NCBI GenBank assembly: GCA_018240025.1
Contig: JAFEGM010000004.1
Coordinates: 10,590 to 74,589 of the forward strand
Length of the DNA: 64,000 nucleotides
Source of the DNA: Verrucomicrobiota bacterium
GTDB lineage: Bacteria > Verrucomicrobiota > Verrucomicrobiia > Chthoniobacterales > SZAS-18
Reading direction: 5' to 3'
The notes below the pieces were generated by a model. That model was not told the DNA's origin and did no database searches. It worked only from the letters and a program-made list of their open reading frames with translations. Of the stretch, positions 51,611-62,244 are shown in pieces; positions within the stretch are counted from its first letter, which is position 1, and each line of letters opens with the position of its first letter. The position numbers were made by a program, and so were the translations under genes.

Positions 51611-52282
51611 ATGCATCTAGTGATCGCCATCGACGGACCCGCTGCCTCGGGCAAAAGCAGCGTGGCCCGCGCGCTCGCCTATTCGTTCGGTTTCGCCTAC
51701 ATCAACACCGGCGCCATGTACCGCGCCGCCACCTGGCAGGTCCTGCGCCGCGGGGTGGATCCGCTCGACGAAGCCGCGGTGGCCGCGGCGATGGAAGCCA
51801 GCCAGATCGTGACCGGGCTGAATGGGCTGAAGGAATCGACCATCACGCTCGACGGCGACGATCCCACGCCCTTCCTGCGCGACGAGGCGATCAACCACCA
51901 CGTCTCCAACGTCTCGACCGTGCCGCGCGTGCGCGAGTTGCTCGTGGCCCGGCAGCGGGCCTACGCCGAGCGGGACGACATCGTCATGGAGGGCCGAGAC
52001 ATCGGTTCGGCGGTCTTCCCGCAGACCCCTTACAAATTCTACGTCGACGCCTCTCCGGAGGTTCGGGCGCAGCGCCGCGCGGCCCAGGGCGAGGGCGATT
52101 CGATCGCCCAGCGCGACCGCATCGACAGCACCCGCCGGGCCTCGCCGCTGATGATCGCGGAGGACGCGCAGGTCATCGACAGCTCCCGCCTGACGATCGA
52201 GGGCGTGGTCGGCGAGATCATCGGCCGGCTGAAGCTCAAGCGCTTTCCGCTGCCGCCGCTGGCCCGCCTGACACGGGAATGA
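51611..52282 (+). CDS. cmk: cytidylate kinase
   Basis: A 223-residue CMP/dCMP kinase. The P-loop GPAASGKSSVARALA is at residues 9-23, followed by YINTGAMYRAATW. The CMP-binding VMEGRDIGSAVFP and the lid DSIAQRDRIDSTRRASPL follow. The ATG at 51611 fits the P-loop distance of the family; upstream in-frame sequence has no homology. It is in the same plus-strand run as aroA. Confidence 0.96.
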   Translation: MHLVIAIDGPAASGKSSVARALAYSFGFAYINTGAMYRAATWQVLRRGVDPLDEAAVAAAMEASQIVTGLNGLKESTITLDGDDPTPFLRDEAINHHVSNVSTVPRVRELLVARQRAYAERDDIVMEGRDIGSAVFPQTPYKFYVDASPEVRAQRRAAQGEGDSIAQRDRIDSTRRASPLMIAEDAQVIDSSRLTIEGVVGEIIGRLKLKRFPLPPLARLTRE

Positions 52283-52303
52283 GTCTTCGCGCTGCCTGAG
52301 GGC

Positions 52304-54541
52304 TCACCACTCGTACAGCGCGCGCAGTTCCATATCGGTGCGCCGCAGCCGGCGGGCCAACGTGCGGGCGAGGCGCGCGAAGACCTTCACTCCGATGAGC
52401 GGGTCACGGTGCGAAGCTTGGTCGAAACGTTTGCGCGAGATGGCGTAGAGCTTCACGTCGGTCGTGGCCACCGCCGAGGCCGAGCGCTGGCCTTCGTGCA
52501 GGAAGGCCATCTCGCCGAAAAAGTTCCCGCGGCCCATCGCGGCCAGATTGTGGTAGCCGGTCTCGCGCAGATGCAGGACCATGCGGACGATTCCGCTGCG
52601 GACGAGGAAGAGCCGGTCGTCCGTGCTCCCGCTTTCGAAGATGGTCGCCCCGGCCGGGAAGGTGACTTCCTCCAGGCACTCGGCCACGAACTGGATGGTC
52701 TGATCCGCCTCGAACTCGCGGAAGAGGTCGAACTCGGCCAGTTCCAGCGGGCGGGCCTCGTCCGGTCGGGCGGGCGACTCCTCTGCCAGAATGCGGTCCT
52801 CCACCCACTGCAGGGCGTCGTCGAGCGTCCCGAAACTGCGCACGTTGGGCCGCATGACGCCGACGTGCTGGAAGTACTCCTCCAGATTGTGCCCGCTGGG
52901 CAGACTGGCAGGCAGGCGGGAAAAGATGAGATAGCCCTTTCGTTCGGCCAGCCGAGCCTCGAACTGCTCGAGCAGATGGGCGGCGCTGAAATCGACCGAC
53001 TTCACCCGCCGCAGATCGAGGATGAGGTAGCGACACGACTTCAAATCCTGCGCCAGTTCGTTGTAGAGCTGATCCGTGGTCCCGAAGAAGAGGTTGCCCT
53101 GCAGTTCGCAGACCGTGGTCTGGGCGCCGCAGCGCTGCAGGGTGGCCACGTCCTCGGGCAGGCGGTGCTGTTTGGAGGAAATCTGTTCGCCCGAGATCTT
53201 GCGGCGAATGACCGAGGTCTGGATCTGCTCGCGCAGGAACAGGATGATGGCGAAGGCCACGCCTGCCCCCGCCGCGGCGATCAGATTCGTGCTGACCGCC
53301 ACCACCACGACCGTGGCGATGACGGTGAAATCCAGCATCGTGGCCCGCTGGCGGAGGAGCTTGAAGCTGCCCCAATCCACCATCCGCACCGCCACCACGA
53401 GGAGGATTCCGGCCAGGCCGGCCACCGGCACCCAAGCGATCCATTGACCGAAGAGCAGGAAGGCCGCCAGCACGAAGCCCCCTTCCAGCATTCCGCTGAG
53501 GCGCGTCTTGCCGCCGCTCTCGAGGTTGACCAGCGTGGCACCCATCGTGCCTGCACCGGGCATGCCGCCGACCAACGCGGACAGGGTGTTGCCGATGCCT
53601 TGCGCAAGCAGGACCCGGTTCGAATCGTGCCGCGTGCGGGTGAGGGCATCGACCACCACGCAGGTCTTCAGCGTGTCGACCGAAAGCAGCACGGAGAGCG
53701 TGATGGCCGGCACCGCCAGCGCGGCTAAATCGGCCAGCCGCAGGCTCGTGACGGCGTTCCAGGGTCCGGAGAGGCCGGCCACGATGTGCGAGAGATCTCC
53801 GCCGATCGGACCGATGACGAGCTTGTTCTTTTCCAGCGTCAGCAACTCCGGCCGGATCAAGCCGAGGAGGAAATACACCAGCACGCCGATGGTCAGGCCG
53901 ATGATCGGTGCCGGGACCCGGCGGGTCAGGCGCGGCGCCAGCAGCACGCCGGCGATGGTGGCCAGGCCGACCACGATGGCGGGCCATTGCCACAGACTGG
54001 GCGAGTTCAGCCCGGTCAGCAGCGGCACGCCGCCACCGAGCCCGAGAAACTTCGGGAACTGTCCGAGGAAAATGATGACGCCAACGGCGCTGAGGTAGCC
54101 CGAGACCACCGGGAACGGGATGTATTTGATCAGCCTTCCGCCGCCAGAAAGGCCATAGACCACCTGCAACAGCCCCGACAGGACGGCCACCAGGACCAGC
54201 ACGACCGCCAGGCGCTCCGGCGGGACCGGTCCCTTCACGCCACTCAGCGTCTCGGTGCAGAGCGCCGCCAGCACCGCTGCCGCCGGCGCACATGGCGCCG
54301 AAATGAGACGGGGAGCACCCCCGACGAACGAGGCCGCCAGCCCGAGCACGATGGCCCCCAGGATGCCCGAGCGCACCCCGCTCGCCACGTAGTCGGCCCC
54401 GAGGAGCGAGTATACCGCCACACCGAACGCGATGGCCGACGGCAGGGCCACCAGCATGGCGGCAAATCCGCCCCAAAGTTCACCGGCCCAGCCACCGCTC
54501 GCTTGGGCAGGCTGCACGGAAGCGGAAGAGGAAGATGACAT
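52304..54541 (-). CDS. SulP anion transporter with STAS and cyclic-nucleotide-binding domains
   Basis: A 745-residue membrane protein. Residues about 20-430 are a SulP/SLC26 domain with ten or more helices (AMLVALPSAIAFGVAVYSLL, IKYIPFPVVSGYLSAVGVII, TLSVLLSVDTLKTCVVVDAL). A STAS domain spans about 445-570 (FGTTDQLYNELAQDLKSCRY, LDLRRVKSVDFSAAHLLEQF). A cyclic-nucleotide-binding-type domain is at about 620-735 (FPAGATIFESGSTDDRLFLV, GRGNFFGEMAFLHEGQRSAS). It would carry sulfate, bicarbonate or another anion, perhaps gated by a cyclic nucleotide. The ATG at MSSSSSAS was preferred over a longer arginine/proline-rich start. Confidence 0.88.
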   Translation of the reverse strand: MSSSSSASVQPAQASGGWAGELWGGFAAMLVALPSAIAFGVAVYSLLGADYVASGVRSGILGAIVLGLAASFVGGAPRLISAPCAPAAAVLAALCTETLSGVKGPVPPERLAVVLVLVAVLSGLLQVVYGLSGGGRLIKYIPFPVVSGYLSAVGVIIFLGQFPKFLGLGGGVPLLTGLNSPSLWQWPAIVVGLATIAGVLLAPRLTRRVPAPIIGLTIGVLVYFLLGLIRPELLTLEKNKLVIGPIGGDLSHIVAGLSGPWNAVTSLRLADLAALAVPAITLSVLLSVDTLKTCVVVDALTRTRHDSNRVLLAQGIGNTLSALVGGMPGAGTMGATLVNLESGGKTRLSGMLEGGFVLAAFLLFGQWIAWVPVAGLAGILLVVAVRMVDWGSFKLLRQRATMLDFTVIATVVVVAVSTNLIAAAGAGVAFAIILFLREQIQTSVIRRKISGEQISSKQHRLPEDVATLQRCGAQTTVCELQGNLFFGTTDQLYNELAQDLKSCRYLILDLRRVKSVDFSAAHLLEQFEARLAERKGYLIFSRLPASLPSGHNLEEYFQHVGVMRPNVRSFGTLDDALQWVEDRILAEESPARPDEARPLELAEFDLFREFEADQTIQFVAECLEEVTFPAGATIFESGSTDDRLFLVRSGIVRMVLHLRETGYHNLAAMGRGNFFGEMAFLHEGQRSASAVATTDVKLYAISRKRFDQASHRDPLIGVKVFARLARTLARRLRRTDMELRALYEW

Positions 54542-54647
54542 GGCAAACCGCAGAACCGGCCGGGGGACCGGATGCGGCGTTTTAGGGGGCCGCGCTGAAT
54601 GCGGCAAGCCTGTAACAAAACTCCCGCCCGCTTTCCACTCGGCTCGA

Positions 54648-55496
54648 TCAGCTGCGCTCCGTTTGCCCGGCCTGCGCTCCGCTCCTCAGCCGTCGTGTCA
54701 GCGCCCCCGCCAGACACATTGCCGCCACCACCCCGCCGACCACCGTGCCGGGCTCGGGAATGGCATAGAAGAAGGTCCGCGCGTTGCCGCTGAAGGCGCC
54801 CAGCGTGTAGGTCCCCCGGATGAAGTAGTTCGGGGTGGAGACGGCGAAGATGTTCAGCCGATCCTGATTGTCCGCGCCGGGCGAACTCGAGAGCACCGCC
54901 AAGGCGAGGCCCGTGCCGCGACCGAAGACGGCGTCCACCAATTGGGTGTTGGGCCCGCTGGTGATGTACGTGTCGTCGCCCCCGCCGAGCATGCCGTCCA
55001 AGCCGAAGAGCACACCGATGGTCCGGTCGTTATAGACATAGCCGCCGGCCGGGACTGTGAACATGATCTCCGGAAGGTTGCTGTCCGCCTGGAAGGAGAC
55101 GTCGGCGATGCTGAATTGCGCATCGCCCGCTCCCCGGACGATGCCGAAGCCGAAGAAGAGCCGGTTGCCGAGTTCATTCGCAAAGGCTGGCCCGAAGGTA
55201 CCGCCGGGATCGGCATCGCCCATCCAGGACGGAAAATCGGTCACCACGTTGGCCGTGTTCGGGAGTGAGGCATCGTTGGGCAGTCCCTGGTAGTAGCCCG
55301 GCGTGCCAGGGGTGCCGAGGGAGCCCGCACCCTGCAGCAGGGCATTGGCGGCATTGCCGTTGTAGGTCGGCCCATTGGGCGAGAACTGCGCGTTCGGACC
55401 GATCGACGGCACGACGAACATGTTCGGATCCGCCTGCAGTCCGGCGGTGGCAAGGCATCCCAGGGCGATGCAGACGGCGAGCCGCAGTACGTTCAT
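54648..55496 (-). CDS. PEP-CTERM secreted protein
   Basis: A 282-residue exported protein with an N-terminal signal peptide (VLRLAVCIALGCLATAGLQA). The C-terminal sorting signal IPEPGTVVGGVVAAMCLAGA plus RRLRS is a canonical PEP-CTERM. The body is glycine/asparagine-rich and beta-structured (LPEIMFTVPAGGYVYNDRT). Such proteins are processed by exosortase and linked to exopolysaccharide; no exosortase gene is in this window. Biological role unknown. Confidence 0.85.
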   Translation of the reverse strand: MNVLRLAVCIALGCLATAGLQADPNMFVVPSIGPNAQFSPNGPTYNGNAANALLQGAGSLGTPGTPGYYQGLPNDASLPNTANVVTDFPSWMGDADPGGTFGPAFANELGNRLFFGFGIVRGAGDAQFSIADVSFQADSNLPEIMFTVPAGGYVYNDRTIGVLFGLDGMLGGGDDTYITSGPNTQLVDAVFGRGTGLALAVLSSSPGADNQDRLNIFAVSTPNYFIRGTYTLGAFSGNARTFFYAIPEPGTVVGGVVAAMCLAGALTRRLRSGAQAGQTERS

Positions 55497-55594
55497 TCGG
55501 CGAGGTTACCTGGCGCCGCCGCCGATGGGAAGATCGAAGCGACCGTCCATAGCCGCGCCAAGGCGCGTCCGTTGGCTCACAAGCCGTCTCCGGG

Positions 55595-56464
55595 TCAGGG
55601 CTGGATCAGCGCGCTCTGCGCTGCCCGAATGCGATAGAATCCCTTCGCGTTCGGATCGGTCGCGCTAGTCGTCGAGGTCGTGCCGCCGCTGGGGAGAATC
55701 GTCCCACCCAGCGCCGCGAACGCGCCGGGATTCAGATTTGCGTTGTACTCCAGCGTGTAGAAACGCGACGGCACGCTGGTGAAGGTGATGTTCAGATTGG
55801 AAGCGGCCTTCACGAACGAGGTGATCTTCAGCGTCGAATTGGGATCGTTCGGATCGGTCCCGTCGAGATACTCCTGCAGGTCGCTGATGCCGTCGCCGTC
55901 GCGATCGGTCACCGCACTGGCGATGGCCAGGCTGCCGAAATTCTGCAGCTCCCAGGCGTCGGTGATGCCGTCGCCGTCGGAGTCCACGCCCTTCTTGATC
56001 TTGTCGGTGAAGACCAGGACGGTCAGATCGCCCAGATTGATCCAGCCGATGTTGGCCCCGTAGGCGTAGCCGGTCAGTTTGCCCGTTTGCAGGTCGACCT
56101 TGGGATCGCCGGTGGCCTCGAAATTGATCCAGCCCACGTTGGCCCCGTAGGCGAACCCACGCAGACGCCCGTCCTGCTGACGGTTGACGCCGAAGTCCGT
56201 GGCCGACGTGTTGCTGTATTGAATCTGGTTGCTCGGGGTGCCGCCGCCGAAGTTGATCCAGCCGATGTTCGCTCCGTAGGCGTACCCGGAACAGACGTAT
56301 TCCCCGATGACGACGCCGTTGGTCGCGTCCCCGCGCATTCCGATCCAGCCCGCGTTGGCCGCGTAGGCGTACTGGTTGGTCGAGTTGATGGTCGTCTGCG
56401 CGGAAGCGGAGAGCGCCGCCGCACAGAGGAGGGCGGCGGAGAGGGCATGGCGGCGGGAGTTCAT
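55595..56464 (-). CDS. secreted YAYGANIGWI-repeat protein with calcium-type repeats
   Basis: A 289-residue protein with a signal peptide (LSAALLCAAALSASAQ). Between about 30 and 155 it has five copies of a repeat with the core YAYGANIGWINF or its variants (YAYAANAGWIGM, FAYGANVGWINF). Two thrombospondin-type-3-like calcium sites follow (DSDGDGITDAWE, DRDGDGISDLQEYLDGTDPN), then a beta domain (FTSVPSRFYTLEYNANLNPG). The repeat type is often seen in secreted Verrucomicrobia proteins. Function unknown; surface or biofilm role is plausible. Confidence 0.8.
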   Translation of the reverse strand: MNSRRHALSAALLCAAALSASAQTTINSTNQYAYAANAGWIGMRGDATNGVVIGEYVCSGYAYGANIGWINFGGGTPSNQIQYSNTSATDFGVNRQQDGRLRGFAYGANVGWINFEATGDPKVDLQTGKLTGYAYGANIGWINLGDLTVLVFTDKIKKGVDSDGDGITDAWELQNFGSLAIASAVTDRDGDGISDLQEYLDGTDPNDPNSTLKITSFVKAASNLNITFTSVPSRFYTLEYNANLNPGAFAALGGTILPSGGTTSTTSATDPNAKGFYRIRAAQSALIQP

Positions 56465-56673
56465 GGGCGGACCTTTGAGGTGTATACCGGTTCGATACGC
56501 CATCGTTACAGGAAAAGTTGCACCCTGGGAATACGACCTTTGGGGGATACGGCGATCTGGGAAGCAGCTTCGCCTCCTTCGAGGGCGAATCGGCCCCGGC
56601 CGGGAAAGGCGGCCCGCGACCTTCGCCAAAGTCGGGTTTGGACATCCCTCAACGCTTGCCGTCGGCCCCCGGG

Positions 56674-57258
56674 ATGTGTTTGCTCGAATACGTGTACGGC
56701 ATGGTCAACAAGGCGGTGCAGGATCTCGTCACTTCCCGCTTCGGCGCGGAGAAATGGCAGGAGATTCGCGAGAAAGCAGGCGTGGACGACGAACTCTTCG
56801 TCACCAACCAGGGCTACCCCGACGAATTGACCTACCGGCTGGTCGAGGTCGCTTCCAGCGTGCTGCAACTCCCGGCGGAACAGGTGCTGCAGGCCTTCGG
56901 GGAGTACTGGATCCTGGAAACGGCGCAGGTCGGCTACGGCGCCATGATGCGCGCCGGCGGCAAATCGCTCCGCGAATTCCTGGTCAATCTGCCCAACTTC
57001 CACACGCGGGTGAGCATGATCTTTCCGCATCTCCAGCCGCCCCGCTTCGGCTGCACAGAGATCACCGACAGCTCGCTGGAGCTGCACTACCACACCCACC
57101 GGCCCGGCCTGCTGCCCTTCGTGCTGGGGCTGCTTTCCGGCCTGGGGAAAATGTACTCCACGCCGGTGCAGGTCGAGACGCTGGCCAGCCGTGCGGACGG
57201 CGCCGATCACGACGTTTTGCGGGTCCGCTGGGGCGAGCCTGAACTTTCCGCGACATGA
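56674..57258 (+). CDS. H-NOX heme-based gas sensor
   Basis: A 194-residue H-NOX domain protein, a b-heme sensor for nitric oxide or oxygen. The proximal heme ligand is His110 in LVNLPNFHTRVSM. The heme-propionate YxSxR motif is present as YHTHR (140-ish, with Thr replacing Ser). MVNKAVQDLVTSRFGAEKW and VLQAFGEYWILET are typical of the family. The start MCLLEYVYG was chosen; longer in-frame versions have low-complexity sequence. It overlaps the kinase gene by ATGA, so the two make one sensory unit. Confidence 0.88.
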   Translation: MCLLEYVYGMVNKAVQDLVTSRFGAEKWQEIREKAGVDDELFVTNQGYPDELTYRLVEVASSVLQLPAEQVLQAFGEYWILETAQVGYGAMMRAGGKSLREFLVNLPNFHTRVSMIFPHLQPPRFGCTEITDSSLELHYHTHRPGLLPFVLGLLSGLGKMYSTPVQVETLASRADGADHDVLRVRWGEPELSAT

Positions 57259-60200
57259 ACTTTTCGGCGCCCGTGGCCCAGCAGGCCCGCATCGGACTTC
57301 CTCCTCAGATTTTCGCCCGGGCATTCCCGTTTCATTTCGCCCTCGATGCCCACGGCCGCATCGTCCAAACCGGCGTCACGCTTCGCCGGCTCTGCCCGGA
57401 TCTGACCGGCGCGGCGACGGTCGACGAGGTGTTCGACGTCATCCAGCCGGCGGAGCGGGGGCCGCTCAGCTCCCTGATGCACGAGCACGGGTCGTTGCTC
57501 TTCATCGAGCATCGGCCGACGAAGATCCGCCTGCGCGGCCAGTTCGCGCGGGGCGACGCCCCCGGCACGGCCGTGTTTCTGGGCTCGCTCTGGCTGACCG
57601 ATCCCGGCGATCTCGACCGACTCGGGCTCTCGTTCGAGGACTTCGCGGTCCACGACCCCATCGTCGACCTCCTGCAGGTCGTACAGGCGCAGAAGATCGC
57701 CTTCGAGGACATGCAGCGGCTGGCGCAGAGCCTCACCCAGCAGCGCGGCCAGCTGCGGGCCATCAACGAGCAGGCGCGCAAGGGCGAGGCCGAAGCCCGC
57801 AAGCTGGCCCACGTCGCCGCGCGCACGGACAACCTGGTCGTCGTGACCGACGCGGCCGGACACGTCGAGTGGGTCAATGAAGCCTTCGTCCGCGCCACCG
57901 GCTACCAGCTCGAAGACATCCGGGGACGGCGACCGGGCGACCTGCTGCAGGGCCCCGAGACGGATCCGGCCACGGTGGCGCTGATGCGCAATCGTCTGCG
58001 CGAAGGCGAGGGCTTCGAGACCGAAATTCTCAACTACCGCAAGGACGGCACGACGTACTGGCTCCACGTCGAGGTGCAGCCGATCAAGGACGAGACCGGC
58101 GCGATCACCAATTTCATCGCGGTCGAGCGGGACATCACCGCGCAGCGCCGCGAGGCGCAGCGGCATCGCCTGCAGGCTGCGGTTTCGCGCGCCCTGGCCA
58201 ACGCCGATTCGCTGCGCGAGGGCATCGCCCGCGTCATGCAGGCCATCTGCCACGGCCTGGGCTGGCAGTTCGCCGCCTTCTGGGTGCGCGAGCCCGACGA
58301 ACCCGAATTGCATTATGTCGAACTCTGGCACGAGCCGGGGGAGGACTACGGCGATTTCGAAAAGAAGACGCGGACCCTGCGCTACGCCCCGGGCGACGGT
58401 ATGCCCGGGAGAACCTGGGCCACGCGCGACTTGCTCTGGATTCAGGACGTGGCCCAGGACCGCACGCTGCCGCGAGGCCCGCTGGCCGGGCTCGTCGGGC
58501 TGCATGGCGCGGTGGGGATCCCGCTGGAGAAACGGGGCGAAGTCGTCGGCGTGATGGAGTTCTTCGCCCGCCGCATCGACCAGCCCGATGCGGAGACCGC
58601 GCGTCTGCTGGCCGGCTTCGGCGCGCAGATCGGGCAGTTCGTTTCGCGGCAGAATGCGGAGGCGCAGTTGCGAGCCAACGAGCAGCGCCTCTCGCTCGTG
58701 CTGGAGGCGTCCAGCTTCGACTACTGGGATTACGACCTGCGGACGCGGAACGTGGTCTCGAGCCAGCGCTGGCTGCGTCGGCTCGGCTACGAACCCGACG
58801 AACTGCCGGGCTCGGACATGGAGGCTTTGCAACACCCCGACGACAAGCCGCGGGTGGAGGCCGCCATGCGGGCCCACCTCGAGGGGCGGACGCCGGGGTT
58901 CGGGGTGGAGTATCGCCTCGCGGAAAAGAACGGCGGCTGGCGCTGGTTCTATCTGCGCGGCCGGGTGGTGGAGAGCGACGAAAACGACCGCCCGGTCCGG
59001 CTGGCCGGCGTGTCGCTCGACATCTCGGATCGGAAACAGCTCGAGTTCGAGCTCCGCGAGGCCAAGGAGGCTGCGGAAAGCGCGAGCCGGGCCAAGAGCG
59101 AGTTCCTGGCCACGATGAGCCACGAAATTCGCACGCCGATGAACGGCATCATCGGCATGGCCGGCGTGTTGCGCGGAACGCCCCTCACCACGCTCCAGCG
59201 GGAGTGTCTCGACGCGCTCGGCACCAGCGCGGAGGCGTTGCTGGAGATCCTCAACGACATCCTCGATTTCTCGAAGATCGAGTCGAGCAAGCTGGAGCTG
59301 TCGCCGACCGAGTTCTCGCTGCGCGAACTGGTCGAGAGCGTGGTGGATCTGCTCGCCCCGCGCGCCCACGCCAAGGGCCTCGAACTCTCCTCGGTCCTGC
59401 GCGCGCCGCTGCCCGAGCGCGTCCGCGCCGACGAGGGGCGGCTGCGCCAGATTCTCGTCAATCTGGTCAGCAACGCGGTCAAATTCACCGAGCGCGGGGA
59501 AGTGCTGCTGCGGGTGCAGGCGCTGGGTCCGACCAATGGCGCCGCCCGGCTGCGCTTTTCCATTCGCGACACGGGCGTCGGCATCCCGGCGGAAGCCGTC
59601 ACGCGGCTCTTCTCGCCGTTCGTGCAGGTCGATGCCGGCACAGCCCGCCGCTACGGCGGCACCGGCCTCGGGCTGGCCATCTGCAAGCGTCTGGTCGAAC
59701 TGATGGACGGGCAGATCGGGGTCGACAGCGAACCCGGGGTCGGCTCCACGTTCTGGTTCGAGGTGCAATTGGCCGTCGTGACGAGCGCCGACGAGATGGC
59801 CTTCGACGCTCACCTGGCCGGCATTCGCGTGCTCATCGCCGACCCGCACCCGGCCGTCTGCGAATCGATCGTCGCCATGCTCGCGCCGTGGGGCGTCACC
59901 TGCGAAAGCGCAGCCACCATGACCGCGCTGCGGGCCGAGCTCGCGCATGGGCTGAAGATCGGGGAGCCTTATGCCTCCGTCCTGCTCGATCGCGATCTGC
60001 CGGGCGGTTCGCTCGACGAACTGATCCGCGATCTGCGACTGGAGCTGGACGAAGCTGCCCCGCGCTTCGTTTTCCTTGCACCGCTCGAAGCGCAGAACGA
60101 GCTCAGTCCCGCGGCCGCGCGCGCCGATGCGGTGCTGACGAAGCCGGTGAAACAGTCGTCGCTCTTCGATGCACTGCTCTCGCTCTTCGCCCGGCGGCGG

Positions 60201-61064
60201 GCGGCACGCAGCGAACGGGTCGAGTCCTCGGCAGCCGGCGCGCCCGGAGCCACGCTCCGCCCGTTGCGCATCCTGGTGGCGGAGGACCACGAGATCAACC
60301 GGCGCGTGGCCATGCTCATGCTCGGCCAGCTCGGCTACGAGGCCGAATACGCCGCCGACGGCGAGAAGGCCCTGCGCCGGCTGGAGGAGCAGGAGTTCGA
60401 CCTCGTGCTGATGGATTGCCAGATGCCCGTGCTCGACGGCTACCAGACCGCCAGCGAGATTCGGCAGCGCGAAGCGCGCGGTCATTACGGCGGTCGGCGG
60501 CGCGTCCGCATCGTGGCCGTGACCGCCAATGCGCTGGCGGGCGAGCGCGAACGCTGCCTCGCGGCCGGCATGGACGATTACATCAGCAAGCCGGTGAAGC
60601 TCGATGTGCTGCAGCGCGCCTTGGACGGAACGCCTCTGCCGGCCATCGGCCCCGCCGTGTCCGCCGGCCCGGGGGAATTCGCGACCGACCTCGGTCCCGA
60701 GGTCGAGGCGGCGCTCACCATGCTGGCCCGCGATCTCGGCGCCGCCTCACTCGCAGAGCTGCTGGAGTCCTTCCTCCGCGACACGCCGTCGAGCCTCGAC
60801 GAGCTCACCCGCCTCGCCAGCACTGGCACGCGAGAGCAGTTCGGCCGCGCGGCCCACTCGCTGGCCGGCAGCTGCAGCATTTACGGATTGAATGCGTTGC
60901 GCACTTCCGCACTCGCTTTGGAGGATCTTGCAACTGACGGTCAGTCTTTGGCAGAACTCGGGGAGTCCATTCCGCGCCTGCGTGACATGTACGAGCATGC
61001 GGTGCCGGAGCTGCGACGACTTCTCGCCTGCGCCCGAGCCCATGAGGATCCTCTTCGTCCATGA
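57255..61064 (+). CDS. hybrid histidine kinase partner of H-NOX (HNOBA-PAS-GAF-PAS-HK-REC-REC-HPt)
   Basis: A 1269-residue cytoplasmic multidomain kinase with no membrane helices. Residues about 15-160 form an HNOBA (H-NOX associated) domain ([20 protein letters not shown]). Then come a coiled coil, PAS (about 189-295), GAF (about 302-465), PAS (about 470-595), the HisKA domain with phospho-His623 in [14 protein letters not shown], the ATPase domain (about 725-835, [30 protein letters not shown]), a degenerate receiver with D912, a canonical receiver ([11 protein letters not shown]1054 in [11 protein letters not shown]) and an HPt domain with His1201 in [13 protein letters not shown]. The signal comes from the H-NOX protein encoded just before. 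The gene end overlaps the next gene. Confidence 0.93.
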   Translation: MNFSAPVAQQARIGLPPQIFARAFPFHFALDAHGRIVQTGVTLRRLCPDLTGAATVDEVFDVIQPAERGPLSSLMHEHGSLLFIEHRPTKIRLRGQFARGDAPGTAVFLGSLWLTDPGDLDRLGLSFEDFAVHDPIVDLLQVVQAQKIAFEDMQRLAQSLTQQRGQLRAINEQARKGEAEARKLAHVAARTDNLVVVTDAAGHVEWVNEAFVRATGYQLEDIRGRRPGDLLQGPETDPATVALMRNRLREGEGFETEILNYRKDGTTYWLHVEVQPIKDETGAITNFIAVERDITAQRREAQRHRLQAAVSRALANADSLREGIARVMQAICHGLGWQFAAFWVREPDEPELHYVELWHEPGEDYGDFEKKTRTLRYAPGDGMPGRTWATRDLLWIQDVAQDRTLPRGPLAGLVGLHGAVGIPLEKRGEVVGVMEFFARRIDQPDAETARLLAGFGAQIGQFVSRQNAEAQLRANEQRLSLVLEASSFDYWDYDLRTRNVVSSQRWLRRLGYEPDELPGSDMEALQHPDDKPRVEAAMRAHLEGRTPGFGVEYRLAEKNGGWRWFYLRGRVVESDENDRPVRLAGVSLDISDRKQLEFELREAKEAAESASRAKSEFLATMSHEIRTPMNGIIGMAGVLRGTPLTTLQRECLDALGTSAEALLEILNDILDFSKIESSKLELSPTEFSLRELVESVVDLLAPRAHAKGLELSSVLRAPLPERVRADEGRLRQILVNLVSNAVKFTERGEVLLRVQALGPTNGAARLRFSIRDTGVGIPAEAVTRLFSPFVQVDAGTARRYGGTGLGLAICKRLVELMDGQIGVDSEPGVGSTFWFEVQLAVVTSADEMAFDAHLAGIRVLIADPHPAVCESIVAMLAPWGVTCESAATMTALRAELAHGLKIGEPYASVLLDRDLPGGSLDELIRDLRLELDEAAPRFVFLAPLEAQNELSPAAARADAVLTKPVKQSSLFDALLSLFARRRAARSERVESSAAGAPGATLRPLRILVAEDHEINRRVAMLMLGQLGYEAEYAADGEKALRRLEEQEFDLVLMDCQMPVLDGYQTASEIRQREARGHYGGRRRVRIVAVTANALAGERERCLAAGMDDYISKPVKLDVLQRALDGTPLPAIGPAVSAGPGEFATDLGPEVEAALTMLARDLGAASLAELLESFLRDTPSSLDELTRLASTGTREQFGRAAHSLAGSCSIYGLNALRTSALALEDLATDGQSLAELGESIPRLRDMYEHAVPELRRLLACARAHEDPLRP

Positions 61065-62244
61065 GCGCCTCGGCGCCTGGGGAGGCGCGGAGGCGAACGC
61101 CCTGGTTACGGCCGCCGAGCTGCGGCGCCGCGGGCACTGCGTCGGGCTGGCCCACGGCGCCTCCACCGGCCGGGGCGAGGCGGCTTGGCAGGACACCTTC
61201 GAGGCGCGGTTTCCGCTCCCGCCAGGGGCCTCCGCGGCCGCGCTGGAGGAGGCGGTGCGGACGTTCCAACCCGAGGTTGTCTACCTTCATAAGATGGCCG
61301 ACCTCGACGTGATCGCTGCCCTCGCCGACGGCCGCGTGCCGGTCGTGCGGATGGTCCACGACCACGACCTGTACTGCATGCGCAGCTACAAGTACGACTA
61401 CTTCACCCGCGCGGTCTGCCACCGCCCCGTTTCGCTGGCCTGCCTGGTGCCTTGTCTCGCCTGCGTAGCCCGCAATCCCGAAGGTCGCTGGCCGCTCAAG
61501 TGGGTCTCCTATCGCGCCAAGCAGCGCGAGTTGCGGCTGAACCGCTGCTTCGCGCGTCTCGTCGTCGCCACCCGCTACATGGAGCGCGAGCTGGTGCAGA
61601 ACGGCTTCGCGCCCGACCGCATCCGGCTGCACGCCCCTGTGCCCCGCAGCGGTGACCCCGGCGTGCGGGCGGATTTCGGCCCGCGCAATCTGCTCATCTA
61701 CGCCGGCCAGATCATCCGCGGCAAAGGCGTGGATGTGCTGCTCGAAAGTCTCGCGCAGGTCCAGGCGCCGTTCGAGCTGCTCGTCCTCGGCGAGGGCAAT
61801 CACCGCCCGCATTGCGAGCAACTGGCGCAGCAGCTCGGTCTGGGCGGAAAGGTGCGCTTCGCCGGCTTCGTGCCGCAGGACGAACTGAAACGCCACTACG
61901 CCGCAGCCACCGCCATGGTCATGAGCTCGCTCTGGCCCGAACCCATGGGCGCGGTCGGACTGGAGGCGATGCGCTACGGCCTGCCGGTCGTCGCCTTCGA
62001 TGCCGGAGGAATCGGCGAATGGCTGCACGACGGCGAGAACGGCTTCCTCGTGCCATGGAGCGACCGGCGCGCCTACGCGGCCCGGGTCGACCAGCTGCTG
62101 ACCGACAAGGATCTGGCCCGCCGCCTCGGCGCGCAGGCACTGCGCTTCGTGACCGAGCGCTTCCATTTCGACACCTACATCGACGGCCTCGAGGCGCTCT
62201 TCGCTGAGACGGCCGCCCTCGTCCCGCGCGCCACCGCCGCATGA
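61042..62244 (+). CDS. GT-B glycosyltransferase (family 4 type)
   Basis: A 400-residue cytosolic glycosyltransferase. The N-terminus has the Rossmann-type start [20 protein letters not shown], and the C-terminal half has the GT4 signature: [40 protein letters not shown], and [18 protein letters not shown] with the E-x7-E arrangement. It probably adds a sugar in an exopolysaccharide pathway with the two following genes. It begins inside the end of the kinase gene (23-bp overlap). Confidence 0.9.
   Translation: MRILFVHERLGAWGGAEANALVTAAELRRRGHCVGLAHGASTGRGEAAWQDTFEARFPLPPGASAAALEEAVRTFQPEVVYLHKMADLDVIAALADGRVPVVRMVHDHDLYCMRSYKYDYFTRAVCHRPVSLACLVPCLACVARNPEGRWPLKWVSYRAKQRELRLNRCFARLVVATRYMERELVQNGFAPDRIRLHAPVPRSGDPGVRADFGPRNLLIYAGQIIRGKGVDVLLESLAQVQAPFELLVLGEGNHRPHCEQLAQQLGLGGKVRFAGFVPQDELKRHYAAATAMVMSSLWPEPMGAVGLEAMRYGLPVVAFDAGGIGEWLHDGENGFLVPWSDRRAYAARVDQLLTDKDLARRLGAQALRFVTERFHFDTYIDGLEALFAETAALVPRATAA

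Noticed and set aside
57207-60485. Long open frame (about 1092 codons) on the minus strand opposite the hybrid histidine kinase
   Set aside because: It is antisense to a kinase with complete motifs. Long antisense frames are expected at this GC content, and its translation is low-complexity without domains.
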